Below are positions 24,493 through 34,146 of a stretch of DNA of 64,000 nt, one piece after another; within the stretch, counting starts at the first letter, position 1, and every line of letters begins with the position of its first letter. The notes beneath the pieces were generated by a model that saw only the letters and a list, made by a program, of their open reading frames with translations, ran no database searches and was not told where the DNA came from. Position numbers and translations under genes: made by a program. This stretch comes from Marinomonas primoryensis (GTDB lineage: Bacteria > Pseudomonadota > Gammaproteobacteria > Pseudomonadales > Marinomonadaceae), in contig NZ_CP054301.1 in assembly GCF_013372285.1 (NCBI RefSeq), positions 2,473,001 through 2,537,000 on the forward strand. Direction: 5' to 3'.

Positions 24493-26886
24493 TTAATGAT
24501 GACTCACAGTTTCTTGTTCATCAACAGTTTTTTCACTCGAAGGTAAGGTTTCTACCTTTTTTGGTGAAGGAATGTACTCTAAAGCAATATCCAGCACTTC
24601 ATCTATCCATTTAACAGGAATGACCTCAATGTCTGCTTTGATATTATCAGGAATCTCTTTTAAATCACGAGCATTTTCTTGCGGAATAATCACCGTTTTT
24701 ATGCCCCCCCTGTGAGCAGCCAAGAGTTTCTCTTTTAGCCCACCTATGGGTAACACCTCTCCGCGAAGCGTAATCTCGCCAGTCATAGCCACAGAGGCCT
24801 TAACGGGGATCTTAGTAAGCACTGAAACAATAGCAACACACATAGCAACACCAGCGCTTGGACCATCTTTTGGTGTTGCCCCTTCTGGAACATGTAAATG
24901 AAGATCCGTTTTTTCATGAAAATCTTCATCAATACCAAGACCAATTGCTCGACTTCTAACCACCGTTAAGGCAGCTTGAATGGATTCTTGCATCACATCA
25001 CCAAGCGATCCGGTCTTCACATGGCGACCTTTACCAACAACGCCAGCGGCCTCAATCGTTAATAATTCACCGCCAACAGATGTCCAAGCCAACCCAGTAA
25101 CCTGACCAATTTGATTTTTTTCTTCTGCTTTTCCATAACTAAATTTATGAACGCCAGAAAAATCTTCCAGATTTTCACTCGTCACTTCGACCGCTTTCAA
25201 TTCTTTTTTAGAACCTAATGCTTGTCTTTTAACGACTCGACGGCAAATTTTACTAAGCTCTCGCTCTAATCCACGAACGCCAGCCTCCTTCGTGTAATAG
25301 CGAATAACATCCATTAAAGCGCCATCAGTAACCTGAATTTCACTTTCTTTAAGACCTGCCAATTTAATTTGCTTAGGCAGTAAGTAACGCTTAGCAATAT
25401 TCAACTTTTCATCTTCGGTGTAACCAGGAATTCGGATTACTTCCATACGATCAAGAAGCGGCCCTGGTATATTCATACTATTGGCAGTACAAATAAACAT
25501 GACATCGGAGAGGTCAAAATCGACTTCTAGATAATGATCATTAAATGTATGGTTTTGCTCCGGATCAAGAACCTCTAGTAAAGCTGACGCGGGGTCACCA
25601 CGCTGATCCATGCCCATTTTATCTATTTCATCGAGCAAGAATAGAGGGTTTTTCACCTTCACTTTTGCCAACTTCTGCAGCAACTTACCGGGCATAGAGC
25701 CAATATAAGTACGGCGATGACCACGTATTTCAGCTTCATCTCGCACGCCGCCAAGCGCCATACGAATATATTTTCGGTTAACCGCTTTCGCGATAGACTG
25801 CCCCAAAGACGTTTTACCTACTCCCGGCGGCCCGACCAAACATAATACTGGCCCTTTAACTTTTTTTACACGCTGCTGCACCGCAAGAAACTCTAAGATG
25901 CGCTCTTTAACATCTTGCAGGCCATAATGATCTTGGTTCAATATTTTCTCAGCGTAAGCTAAATCATTACGCACTTTGCTGCGCTTCGTCCAAGGCAAGG
26001 ACGTTAGCCAATCAATATAACCTCGAACAACCGTTGCCTCCGCAGACATTGGCGACATCATTCGCAGTTTTTTCAGTTCCGCTTCAGCTTTCTCTCTTGC
26101 CTCTTCCGACATCCCTACTTCTGTAATTTTTTCTTGAAGCAGATCTAATTCATTACCGCCATCTTCCATATCACCCAATTCTTTTTGAATGGCTTTCATT
26201 TGCTCATTCAAATAATACTCACGCTGGCTTTTTTCCATTTGTTTCTTTACACGACTACGGATGCTTTTTTCAAGATGTGCAATATCCAACTCGCCATCCA
26301 TTAAACCGATAAGGTATTCTCCGCGCCCAGTCAGCGAATCAACTTCTAATACCTTTTGCTTATCTTCAAGCTTCAAACTCATATGACCAGTAATATTGTC
26401 AATCAGCTTAGAAAGGTCATCGATGGACTTTAATGACGCCACGACCTCTGCAGGAATACGTTTACTACCCGCCACATACTCGTCCAACTGCTTAAGCAGG
26501 GCGTTACGAATCACACCATGCTCTGTTTGATCTTCTTCTTGGAGGTCAAGCTCAACAACACTCCCCAAAACAAACCCATCAGCGTCTTCCATCTTTTCGA
26601 GACGGGCACGCTTAGCACCTTCCACTAAAACTTTAACCGTGCCATCAGGTAAGCGCAGCAATTGCATGACTTTCGCCGTCGTACCAATAGAATAAAGATC
26701 CTCTAATATCGGATCATCTTTAGAAGCATCTTGCTGAGCAACAAGAAAAACATATTTATCATTTTCCATCGCAGACTCTAACGCTGCGATGGATTTAGCA
26801 CGACCAACAAATAACGGCAGCACCATATGGGGATACACAACCACATCACGAAGTGGCAGCATTGGCAGGAGCAAAGAATCTGACAT
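24493..26886 (-). CDS. lon: ATP-dependent protease Lon
   Basis: Cytoplasmic AAA+ protease that removes misfolded and regulatory proteins. The 797-residue protein has an N-terminal substrate-binding domain (1-210), a coiled-coil, an AAA+ module with GPPGVGKTS and LLDEIDKMG, and a C-terminal protease domain with the Ser-Lys dyad: KDGPSAGVAM (catalytic Ser) and GGLKEKLLAAHRGG (Lys). Length and order are standard. ATG 26886 gives MSDSLLLPMLPLRD; the TTG four codons earlier is not preferred. A candidate heat-shock promoter lies at 26951-26978. Confidence 0.97.
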   Translation of the reverse strand: MSDSLLLPMLPLRDVVVYPHMVLPLFVGRAKSIAALESAMENDKYVFLVAQQDASKDDPILEDLYSIGTTAKVMQLLRLPDGTVKVLVEGAKRARLEKMEDADGFVLGSVVELDLQEEDQTEHGVIRNALLKQLDEYVAGSKRIPAEVVASLKSIDDLSKLIDNITGHMSLKLEDKQKVLEVDSLTGRGEYLIGLMDGELDIAHLEKSIRSRVKKQMEKSQREYYLNEQMKAIQKELGDMEDGGNELDLLQEKITEVGMSEEAREKAEAELKKLRMMSPMSAEATVVRGYIDWLTSLPWTKRSKVRNDLAYAEKILNQDHYGLQDVKERILEFLAVQQRVKKVKGPVLCLVGPPGVGKTSLGQSIAKAVNRKYIRMALGGVRDEAEIRGHRRTYIGSMPGKLLQKLAKVKVKNPLFLLDEIDKMGMDQRGDPASALLEVLDPEQNHTFNDHYLEVDFDLSDVMFICTANSMNIPGPLLDRMEVIRIPGYTEDEKLNIAKRYLLPKQIKLAGLKESEIQVTDGALMDVIRYYTKEAGVRGLERELSKICRRVVKRQALGSKKELKAVEVTSENLEDFSGVHKFSYGKAEEKNQIGQVTGLAWTSVGGELLTIEAAGVVGKGRHVKTGSLGDVMQESIQAALTVVRSRAIGLGIDEDFHEKTDLHLHVPEGATPKDGPSAGVAMCVAIVSVLTKIPVKASVAMTGEITLRGEVLPIGGLKEKLLAAHRGGIKTVIIPQENARDLKEIPDNIKADIEVIPVKWIDEVLDIALEYIPSPKKVETLPSSEKTVDEQETVSHH

Positions 26887-26950
26887 ATTTTTTTCCAATC
26901 CGGGCGCATCAGGAAAAGCGCACTTTATATTTCAACGTTGATTAGGAAAG

Positions 26951-26978
26951 AGATAGGGGCAAAGCCCTAAATTACAAG
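26951..26978 (-). promoter_or_regulatory. Candidate heat-shock (sigma-32) promoter of lon
   Basis: On the minus strand CTTGTAA and CCCCTATCT lie 12 bases apart, near the sigma-32 consensus CTTGAAA / CCCCATNT. The spacing is slightly short. lon is a heat-shock gene in relatives. Confidence 0.4.
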
Positions 26979-27031
26979 CGCAAGACGCATTTCAATTTAG
27001 TTTACACAAGATTATAAATACGAAACACAAC

Positions 27032-27072
27032 AAAAAAGGCCGAAATCAAGTTATAAAACTCAAGTTCGGCCT
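27032..27072 (-). terminator. clpX terminator
   Basis: AAGGCCGAA with an adjoining CTTGA stretch pairs with TCAAG and TTCGGCCTT; on the minus strand it is followed by TTTTTT, about 30 bases after the clpX stop. Confidence 0.8.
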
Positions 27073-27099
27073 TACACAATAACTTTGAAAAAATAAGAT

Positions 27100-28380
27100 T
27101 TAGGCGTTTTTAGCCAACTCTTCTTTTTCTAACACCATCAAAGGCGGAGAATCACCACGAATAGAAGGACCATCCATAACAACCTTCACAACATCGTTAC
27201 GAGTAGGAAGCTCATACATGCAATCCAACAAAGCAGATTCTAAAATACTACGCAACCCTCGAGCACCGGTTTTACGCTCTAACGCCAAAACAGCCGCCTC
27301 ACGTAAAGACTCAGGTGTAAATTCTAACTCAACACCTTCTAACTCAAATAAATGTTGATACTGTTTTACAAGCGCATTTTTAGGCTTACTCAAAATAGTC
27401 ATCAGCGCTTCTTCATCCAACTCTGAAAGCGTCGCCACTACCGGCAAACGACCAACAAATTCTGGAATCAAACCGAACTTAACCAAATCTTCAGTTTCTA
27501 CACGATGAACCGCTTCAGAAAAGGATCGCCCCTCATCTTTACTTTTCACTGTCGCAGAAAAACCAATGCTACTTTTTTCCGTTCTATCACTGATAACGCG
27601 CTCTAAACCAGCAAACGCACCACCACAAATAAACAGTATATTTGACGTATCAACTTGCAAAAATTCTTGCTGAGGATGCTTACGCCCACCTTGCGGAGGA
27701 ACAGAAGCAACCGTGCCTTCAATCAACTTAAGTAAAGCCTGCTGAACGCCTTCACCAGAAACATCACGAGTAATCGATGGGTTGTCAGACTTCCTAGAGA
27801 TTTTGTCTATTTCATCTATATAAACAATGCCTCGTTGAGCCTTTTCAACATCATAATCACAATTCTGCAATAATTTTTGAATGATGTTTTCTACGTCTTC
27901 ACCAACATAACCCGCTTCTGTGAGCGTTGTAGCATCAGCAATAGTAAAAGGTACATCCAAAACACGAGCAAGGGTTTGAGCCAAGAGCGTCTTACCACTA
28001 CCCGTTGGGCCAATTAGCAATATATTACTCTTACCAAGCTCAATACTCGTATCGGTTTTACCTTGATGGCGCAATCGCTTGTAATGATTATAAACCGCCA
28101 CAGCTAAGACTCGTTTCGCCTTATCTTGCCCGATAACATAATCATCCAGTGCCGCACTCAGTTTTGACGGCGTTGGCAACTCATCAGCAGACTCACCGTC
28201 TTCATTAATCTGAGAAAGCTCTTGTGTAATGATGTTATTGCATAAATCTACGCACTCATTACAAATATAGACTGAAGGCCCTGCGATAAGTTTTTTTACT
28301 TCGTCTTGACTCTTTCCACAAAAAGAGCAAAACAATAACCGATCGGAGTGGTCGCCACGGCTAAAATTATCATCCGACAT
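27100..28380 (-). CDS. clpX: ClpX, ATP-dependent unfoldase of the ClpXP protease
   Basis: A 426-residue AAA+ unfoldase that feeds tagged proteins to ClpP. The N-terminal zinc-binding domain has Cys 18, 21, 40 and 43. The AAA+ module has Walker A GPTGSGKT (near residue 128) and Walker B VYIDEIDK. The IGF loop that docks on ClpP is present (SSIGFSA). Length matches the family. It lies 16 bases downstream of clpP on the same strand, and its own terminator follows. Confidence 0.97.
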   Translation of the reverse strand: MSDDNFSRGDHSDRLLFCSFCGKSQDEVKKLIAGPSVYICNECVDLCNNIITQELSQINEDGESADELPTPSKLSAALDDYVIGQDKAKRVLAVAVYNHYKRLRHQGKTDTSIELGKSNILLIGPTGSGKTLLAQTLARVLDVPFTIADATTLTEAGYVGEDVENIIQKLLQNCDYDVEKAQRGIVYIDEIDKISRKSDNPSITRDVSGEGVQQALLKLIEGTVASVPPQGGRKHPQQEFLQVDTSNILFICGGAFAGLERVISDRTEKSSIGFSATVKSKDEGRSFSEAVHRVETEDLVKFGLIPEFVGRLPVVATLSELDEEALMTILSKPKNALVKQYQHLFELEGVELEFTPESLREAAVLALERKTGARGLRSILESALLDCMYELPTRNDVVKVVMDGPSIRGDSPPLMVLEKEELAKNA

Positions 28381-28396
28381 TTATTCCACCCTTTTC

Positions 28397-29029
28397 TTAA
28401 ACTTTTCGTTTTTGCAAAATTTCATCAATCAAACCATATTCTTTTGCTGTTTCCGGATTCATGAAGTTATCACGATCCGTATCGATAGCAACTTGTTCAA
28501 TCGGCTTGCCTGTATGAAAAGAAATAATTTCATTCAGCTTATGCTTAATGCTTAAAATTTCACGTGTATGTATTTCAATATCTGAAGCCTGGCCTTGATA
28601 GCCACCTAGCGGCTGGTGAATCATTACTCGTGAATTTGGCAAGCAATAACGCTTACCGGTAGCACCAGCGGTCAATAATAAAGCGCCCATACTTGCCGCT
28701 TGACCAATACACATGGTACTTACATCTGGCTTAATAAATTGCATCGTATCATAGATAGACATTCCCGCGGTGACTGAACCACCTGGGGAGTTAATATACA
28801 AATGAATGTCTTTATCTGGGTTTTCTGACTCTAAAAATAACAACTGAGCCACAACCAGGTTAGCCATGTGATCTTCAACTTGACCAACCAAAAAAATCAC
28901 TCGCTCTTTAAGCAAGCGCGAGTAAATATCAAATGACCTTTCTCCACGAGCAGTCTGCTCAATAACCATTGGAACAAGGCCATTACTTGTGATCGCAACT
29001 GGACCGGTAGTTGGATTCGTCAACTTCAT
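28397..29029 (-). CDS. clpP: ClpP protease subunit
   Basis: Serine protease barrel subunit of ClpXP/ClpAP. The 210-residue protein has the catalytic triad Ser113 (GQAASMGA), His138 (MIHQPLGG) and Asp187. ATG 29029 is chosen (AAGGA seven bases upstream); a longer frame to 29065 is not conserved. A terminator-like hairpin (29047-29081) lies between tig and clpP, so part of the tig transcript should stop there and clpP-clpX likely has its own promoter too. Confidence 0.96.
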   Translation of the reverse strand: MKLTNPTTGPVAITSNGLVPMVIEQTARGERSFDIYSRLLKERVIFLVGQVEDHMANLVVAQLLFLESENPDKDIHLYINSPGGSVTAGMSIYDTMQFIKPDVSTMCIGQAASMGALLLTAGATGKRYCLPNSRVMIHQPLGGYQGQASDIEIHTREILSIKHKLNEIISFHTGKPIEQVAIDTDRDNFMNPETAKEYGLIDEILQKRKV

Positions 29030-29046
29030 ATCGCATTCCTTAAAAC

Positions 29047-29081
29047 AAAAAGGTCGACATAACAAATGCTATGTCGACCTT
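29047..29081 (-). terminator. Terminator or attenuator between tig and clpP
   Basis: AAGGTCGACATA pairs perfectly with TATGTCGACCTT (12 base pairs). On the minus strand TTTTTGTTTT follows. It begins about 20 bases after the tig stop. Confidence 0.75.
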
Positions 29082-29102
29082 ATTAAAAAGATAAGACGAG
29101 TC

Positions 29103-30428
29103 TTATGCTTCTTCCCCAGCCTCTTCAGCTTGGGCATTTGGCTTGATAGCGTCTTCATATCCCAATGTTACTTCAGTAACTTGGGCAGATTCTAACAGTT
29201 TATCAACAACTTGCTCTTCAAGTACAGCAGATTGCACTTGCGACATTTGTTCTTTGTTCTTTAAGTAAAAATCAATAACTTGCTGTGGCTCTTGATAAGC
29301 CTGAGCCATATCTTCCAAGAAAGCACGAACACGATCATCATCTACTTTCAATTCGTCTTTCTTAATGACTTCAGAAATCAGTAAACCAAGTTTAGCGCGT
29401 TTTTTAGCTTCATCTTGAAACAATTCTGCTGGCAACTGAGAAGCATCAAAACCCTCACCACCAAACTGACTTGCAGCTTGCTTACGAAGCGCATCTACTT
29501 CTTGATCAATCAAAGCGGAAGGCACTTCAACTTCATTGATAGATAATAAACCATCAAACAAAGCATTTTTAAGTTTTGCTTTTATTGCTTGGTTAAGCTC
29601 TCGCTCCATGTTTTTACGAACTTCAACACGTAAAGCATCAATAGTTGCGTCTGCAAGACCGAACTTTTCAACAAAAGCGTCATCTAATTCAGGTAAAATT
29701 TGCTCGGCAACCTCAGATACAGTGATCTTAAAAGTTGCTTCTTTACCCTTAAGGTTTTCTGCTTGGTAATCATCTGGGAAAGTCACAGAGATTGTACGCT
29801 CTTCACCTGCTTTAGCACCAATAACGCCAGACTCAAAGCCAGGAATCATAGTGTTAGAGCCAAGAACCAATTTGTGCGCCTGAGCAGCACCGCCTTCAAA
29901 AGCCTCGTCACCTAAGTAACCAACGAAATCGATTGTAACCTGATCGCCATCTGCTGATACGCGCTCAACGGCAGTCCATTCAGCGTTTTGTTTACGCAAA
30001 GTTTCCAACATAACATCAACGTCAGCATCGGTAACATCAGATACAACGCGATCGACTTTAATGCTGGCATTGTCAGCCAAAGTAACTTCTGGGTAAACTT
30101 CTATTTTTACGACAAACTCAAGATCTGCACCTTCAGCAAAGTTCTTAGGTTCAATTGAAGGCATTCCAGCTGGCTGGATAGATTCTTTTTGAATCGCTTC
30201 AACATAAGCATCACGCATTATTTGCTCTACAGCATCCATACGAATACCCTGACCATAGCGTTTTTTAACAACGCTAACAGGCACTTTGCCTTTGCGAAAA
30301 CCATCTATACGAATAGTCTTTGCCGTTTTAGCCACTTCAGAACTTACTTTTTCGTCAACACGAGCAGCTGGAACACTAATAGTCAGAACGCGCTCGATTG
30401 GAGACGTTGTCTCTACAGAAACTTGCAT
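29103..30428 (-). CDS. tig: Trigger factor
   Basis: Ribosome-bound chaperone with PPIase activity. The 441-residue protein shows the N-terminal ribosome-binding domain with GFRKGKVP (the signature loop, near 44-51), a central FKBP-like domain with QVTIDFVGYLGDEAFEGG, and a long C-terminal arm domain. ATG 30428 has GAGGAAG upstream. It heads the tig-clpP-clpX-lon cluster, a universal order. Confidence 0.96.
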   Translation of the reverse strand: MQVSVETTSPIERVLTISVPAARVDEKVSSEVAKTAKTIRIDGFRKGKVPVSVVKKRYGQGIRMDAVEQIMRDAYVEAIQKESIQPAGMPSIEPKNFAEGADLEFVVKIEVYPEVTLADNASIKVDRVVSDVTDADVDVMLETLRKQNAEWTAVERVSADGDQVTIDFVGYLGDEAFEGGAAQAHKLVLGSNTMIPGFESGVIGAKAGEERTISVTFPDDYQAENLKGKEATFKITVSEVAEQILPELDDAFVEKFGLADATIDALRVEVRKNMERELNQAIKAKLKNALFDGLLSINEVEVPSALIDQEVDALRKQAASQFGGEGFDASQLPAELFQDEAKKRAKLGLLISEVIKKDELKVDDDRVRAFLEDMAQAYQEPQQVIDFYLKNKEQMSQVQSAVLEEQVVDKLLESAQVTEVTLGYEDAIKPNAQAEEAGEEA

Positions 30429-30545
30429 AAAACTTCCTCTCGGGAACTTGCTTTAATTTGTTGGTAATCTCGTCATTAACAAGACATCTATTCAATTACT
30501 GCCAACAAAACCTAAATGAAAATTAATTAAACTAATGGACTGAAA

Positions 30546-30622
30546 TGGTGCTCCGTACTGGATTCGAACCAGTGACCTACCGCTTAGAAGGCGGTTGCTC
30601 TATCCAACTGAGCTAACGGAAC
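30546..30622 (-). tRNA. tRNA-Arg (anticodon TCT)
   Basis: Seventy-seven bases including CCA. The acceptor stem GTTCCGT pairs with ACGGAGC, the anticodon loop CTTCTAA holds TCT, and the T-arm CTGGTTCGAATCCAG is intact. Located upstream of tig on the same strand. Confidence 0.95.
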
Positions 30623-30690
30623 TATGTTCATTACATTTCTTGTGGTGGGCTATTATAGGGATGGAATAGCAATCGTCAACCGATAGACAT

Positions 30691-30790
30691 AAAAAAGCCC
30701 AGTAAACTGGGCTAAAATGACTATTTGTAACTGATGAGCCGAGAATAGCTAATATTCGCCGTTCAACAGAAAAAATATCACAAAAGGAAC
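30691..30790 (-). ncRNA. Candidate small RNA of about 100 bases
   Basis: A strong intrinsic terminator (AGCCCAGT / ACTGGGCT, two-base loop, then TTTTTT on the minus strand, 30691-30713) has no gene to serve on its strand: the only upstream neighbours run the other way. A promoter-like sequence (30798-30826) lies about 100 bases before it. Together these define a possible short transcript just upstream of tRNA-Arg. It contains U-rich and unstructured parts, as Hfq-type RNAs do. No family recognised. Confidence 0.35.
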
Positions 30791-30797
30791 ACGGCAA

Positions 30798-30826
30798 ATA
30801 ATACAAGCAGGTCATTGTAAAAACAA
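30798..30826 (-). promoter_or_regulatory. Candidate promoter of the small RNA
   Basis: On the minus strand TTGTTT and TATTAT lie 17 bases apart. Transcription would start near 30790. Confidence 0.35.
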
Positions 30827-30948
30827 GTAATATGCGCCAAAACGCATCACCTTGCACTCTTTTTGTGCAATGTGCATTAGAAGGAAGTTTTTATAATCTT
30901 TTTTAAGCTGTGATATTGTAATAACTCATCTAACCGAGCCCAGTTACT

Positions 30949-31773
30949 ATGCCTGAACCTCTAATCTATTTTTTTCTAGCTCTAAAACGCTATGGACATC
31001 TAACAATAACACGATTCCAAAATAGCAACCTTTCACAAAAAGCAGCGCAACTTACACTCTCAAGTTTACTCGCTGCCGTCCCCATCATCACTATCATTCT
31101 TGGCATACTAAGCTTTACCCCAGCACTGGAAGCGATGCAATCCCAGCTATTTCGACTTATTGAACAACACTTAGCCCCAGGCTCTAGTGATGTAATGCTT
31201 CCTTATCTAATTAAGTTTTCAGCACAAACTAAAAACTTACCCATTGCTGGATTAGTCGCACTTTTCATCACAGCACTCCTTCTACTAAATAGCTTTGAAA
31301 GCAGCGTACAGTCAATCTGGGAAATTAGAAAAACACGTAAACTAAGAGAGCGATTATTAACCTACTGGGCCATACTCACCTTGGGACCAATTATTTTTGC
31401 AACATCGTTAAGCTTATATGGCACCCTCATATCCATCCAAATACGCAATGTAGAGACAAACCTCTGGCTTAACAGCTTATTAGAGCTAGGCAGTATTACA
31501 CTCTATTTTTTAATGCTTTTAACATTGAATTTTCTGACGCCAAACGCTGATGTCTCAATCAAATGGGCTTCGATATCTGCTTTGATAGGTAGCGTTGGTC
31601 TATATATTCTAAACACCATATTCAGCTCCTTCGCCCAATTTTTTACCAGCTACCAAGTTGTATATGGAGCATTCGCCGCTATCCCTATATTTCTTGTATG
31701 GCTCCAAAGTTCGTGGCTAATAGTTCTTGCCTCGATCTGCCTTTGCGCAACGCTGCATAATATAAAAACTTAG
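30949..31773 (+). CDS. yihY: YihY/BrkB family inner membrane protein
   Basis: A 274-residue protein with about six membrane helices and the YihY/BrkB features: an N-terminal SQKAAQLTLSSLLAAVPI segment, a central SFESSVQSIWEIRKTRKL motif, and a C-terminal helix pair after FTSYQVVYGAFAAIPIFLVWLQSSW. The family's role is uncertain (once thought to be RNase BN, which was withdrawn). It is followed 53 bases later by a phosphoribosyltransferase gene on the same strand. Confidence 0.85.
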   Translation: MPEPLIYFFLALKRYGHLTITRFQNSNLSQKAAQLTLSSLLAAVPIITIILGILSFTPALEAMQSQLFRLIEQHLAPGSSDVMLPYLIKFSAQTKNLPIAGLVALFITALLLLNSFESSVQSIWEIRKTRKLRERLLTYWAILTLGPIIFATSLSLYGTLISIQIRNVETNLWLNSLLELGSITLYFLMLLTLNFLTPNADVSIKWASISALIGSVGLYILNTIFSSFAQFFTSYQVVYGAFAAIPIFLVWLQSSWLIVLASICLCATLHNIKT

Positions 31774-31826
31774 CATCTGGTCAGGATTAATGTAAAATCC
31801 CGCAATTTTCTATAATAGGCCCCACC

Positions 31827-32378
31827 ATGACGCAAACAATCAATGACCTAAACAAAATCTTAGATGAGGCAGATTGCTTAGTCGACGAAGCAAAACTGAA
31901 TGAAGCTCTTGATAAAATGGCAGCCCAGATCACTATTGATCTTGCTGACAAACTCCCTCTCGTCTTGTGCGTTATGAATGGTGGCTTAATACCAACAGCC
32001 GCCTTAATAGAACGCCTAAACTTCCCATTAGAACTCGACTACATTCACGCAACACGCTATGGAATGGAAACCGAAGGCGCTTCTCTTAACTGGCTCAGCT
32101 ACCCACAAACAAGGCTTAAAGATAGACACATTCTTGTCGTGGACGACATTTTTGACCAAGGGCACACGCTACAAGCCATTTCTCAATGGCTAGAAGCACA
32201 AGAAACAAGCAGCGTACACACAGCAACCGTCATCAACAAACTGCATGACCGAAAAACCAATATGATACCGAACTATGTCGGAACCGATGTAGCGGATAGA
32301 TTTTTATTCGGCTACGGTATGGATTACAAAGGCTTTTTCCGAAACGTTAAAGGCATTTATGCCATAAAAGGCAGTTAA
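31827..32378 (+). CDS. Hypoxanthine-guanine phosphoribosyltransferase
   Basis: A 183-residue type I phosphoribosyltransferase for purine salvage (hypoxanthine/guanine plus PRPP to IMP/GMP). The PRPP-binding loop is VVDDIFDQGHTL, and VLCVMNGGLIPTAALIERL gives the hood and first loop. DRFLFGYGMDYKGFFRN closes the domain. Assignment to hypoxanthine/guanine rather than another purine rests on overall similarity to Pseudomonas-type enzymes from memory. A strong terminator follows. Confidence 0.8.
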   Translation: MTQTINDLNKILDEADCLVDEAKLNEALDKMAAQITIDLADKLPLVLCVMNGGLIPTAALIERLNFPLELDYIHATRYGMETEGASLNWLSYPQTRLKDRHILVVDDIFDQGHTLQAISQWLEAQETSSVHTATVINKLHDRKTNMIPNYVGTDVADRFLFGYGMDYKGFFRNVKGIYAIKGS

Positions 32379-32404
32379 TTCGAATACCAAAGCAAAATCG
32401 AATT

Positions 32405-32444
32405 AAAAAAAAGCGCTCATCATAATCATGATAAGCGCTTTTTT
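32405..32444. terminator. Bidirectional terminator between the purine PRT gene and sthA
   Basis: AAGCGCT plus ATCAT pairs with ATGAT plus AGCGCTT, with A- and T-runs on both sides. Confidence 0.8.
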
Positions 32445-32459
32445 AATAACCAATAAAAA

Positions 32460-33854
32460 TTAAAATACTCGATTAAAACCATTTAATGCAGCAACGCGAT
32501 AGGCTTCCGCCATCGTTGGGTAGTTAAACGTCGTATTTAGGAAATATTTCAGCGTATTCTGCTCACCAGGCTGCTTCATAATAGCTTGACCAATGTGAAC
32601 GATTTCAGAGGCTTGGTCCCCAAAACAATGAATCCCTAATAGCTCTAGAGTTTCTCGATGAAAGAGTATTTTCAACATCCCCACCGCTTCACCCGTAATT
32701 TGCGCTCGAGCCGTATTCTTGAAGAAAGCACGGCCCACTTCGTACGGTACTTTTTCCGCAGTAAGTTCAGCCTCAGTTTTACCAATAGAACTAATTTCAG
32801 GAATAGTATAAATTCCTGTTGGAACCTCACTAATAAACTCCGCACCTTCTGTCCCGTACATATTAGCAGCAACAGCACGACCTTGATCATAAGCAGCACT
32901 TGCTAAACTAGGCCAACCGATAACATCGCCTGCAGCATAAACATTTTCAACTTGCGTTTGGTAGGTATCATTAACGGCGAGTTGCCCACGACCATTCACT
33001 TCTAAGTCAATGGATTCTAATCCTAAATTATCTGTATTACCGGAACGACCATTACAAAATAACAAGGCATCTGCACGCAACTTTTTACCAGACGCCATAT
33101 GCATGACAATTCCACGTTCAGTCGTTTCAACAGAGTCGTATGTTTCATTATGGCGGATAAGTACTCCACCATCACGTAAATGATAACTTAAGGCGTCGGT
33201 GATCTCGTCATCCAAGAAGCTAAGCAACTTTTTAGCCGGATTAATCAACTCAACACGCACACCAAGACCACAAAAAATTGAGGCATATTCACAACCAATA
33301 ACACCAGCGCCATAAATGATCAAAGAACGAGGTGTGTGACTAAGACTTAAAATAGTGTCAGAACAATAAATACGAGGATGAGAAAAATCAATATTCGCAG
33401 GACGGTATGGACGAGAACCCGTTGCAATGACCACTTTATCAGCCACAAGCAACTCAGGCCCTTTCTCGTAGGTATTAACCTCTATGGTATTCGCATCTTT
33501 AAATTTGCCACGCCCGAAGTAAATATCAATTCGGTTACGCGCATAATATTCAGTACGACCCATAACTTGCTGGTCTATCACTCGGTTTGCGCGATCTAAC
33601 ACTTTAGGAAATGAAAACCAACGAGGCTCCCCAATATCACGGAACATAGGGTTAGTATTAAAGACAATTATCTCTTTAACAGCATGACGTAATGCTTTTG
33701 AAGGAATCGTTCCTAGATGCGTACAACTTCCGCCTACTTGTGAGCTAGCCTCAACAACAGCCACTCTTTTTCCTGCTTTTGCAGCGCTCATAGCAGCGCC
33801 TTCTCCTGCCGGACCTGTTCCTAAAACCACCACATCATAATGTCTCGTTGTCAT
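32460..33854 (-). CDS. sthA: Soluble pyridine nucleotide transhydrogenase
   Basis: Moves hydride between NADPH and NADH in the cytoplasm. The 464-residue flavoprotein has the FAD site [20 protein letters not shown], an NAD(P) site [13 protein letters not shown], and a C-terminal dimer domain. The redox-active Cys pair of related disulphide reductases is replaced ([12 protein letters not shown]), as in SthA. ATG 33854 has GAGGGT upstream; a longer frame to 33875 is rejected. It is downstream of nqrM and apbE on the same strand. Confidence 0.94.
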   Translation of the reverse strand: MTTRHYDVVVLGTGPAGEGAAMSAAKAGKRVAVVEASSQVGGSCTHLGTIPSKALRHAVKEIIVFNTNPMFRDIGEPRWFSFPKVLDRANRVIDQQVMGRTEYYARNRIDIYFGRGKFKDANTIEVNTYEKGPELLVADKVVIATGSRPYRPANIDFSHPRIYCSDTILSLSHTPRSLIIYGAGVIGCEYASIFCGLGVRVELINPAKKLLSFLDDEITDALSYHLRDGGVLIRHNETYDSVETTERGIVMHMASGKKLRADALLFCNGRSGNTDNLGLESIDLEVNGRGQLAVNDTYQTQVENVYAAGDVIGWPSLASAAYDQGRAVAANMYGTEGAEFISEVPTGIYTIPEISSIGKTEAELTAEKVPYEVGRAFFKNTARAQITGEAVGMLKILFHRETLELLGIHCFGDQASEIVHIGQAIMKQPGEQNTLKYFLNTTFNYPTMAEAYRVAALNGFNRVF

Positions 33855-33875
33855 AATACCCTCTTTACAATTCAA

Positions 33876-34109
33876 TTATTTAGATGCGTCGTAAAACGTG
33901 TCATCAGAAACTTTCTCAACGGCACTTTCTTTCGTTTCTTTTTCGCACTTACCTTTATCGCCACCACAAATATCGCAAGCGACTTCCATACCTAAAGAAC
34001 TCATACCACCGCAAGAACCAGAGATAGGCTTTCTTCCCATCAACACACCCACGGACATAGCAGCAACTAATAGAAGCATCAGGGCAAATGCCAAAACAAT
34101 CGTCAACAT
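33876..34109 (-). CDS. nqrM: Na+-NQR maturation protein NqrM
   Basis: A 77-residue protein with one membrane helix (residues 1-23) followed by a Cys-rich segment with SGSCGGMSSLGMEVACDICGG. The family delivers iron to the Cys site formed by NqrD and NqrE during assembly of Na+-NQR. ATG 34109 has GAGGAG eight bases upstream; the longer TTG frame to 34124 is rejected. It lies between apbE and sthA, downstream of the nqr operon, as in other marine gammaproteobacteria. Confidence 0.88.
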   Translation of the reverse strand: MLTIVLAFALMLLLVAAMSVGVLMGRKPISGSCGGMSSLGMEVACDICGGDKGKCEKETKESAVEKVSDDTFYDASK

Positions 34110-34146
34110 AAGGTTTCTCCTCAAATCAAAAAATCAAAAACACCAC

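Noticed and set aside
30600..30857. 85-residue minus-strand open frame overlapping tRNA-Arg
   Set aside because: It reads into the tRNA and across a terminator; no family features.
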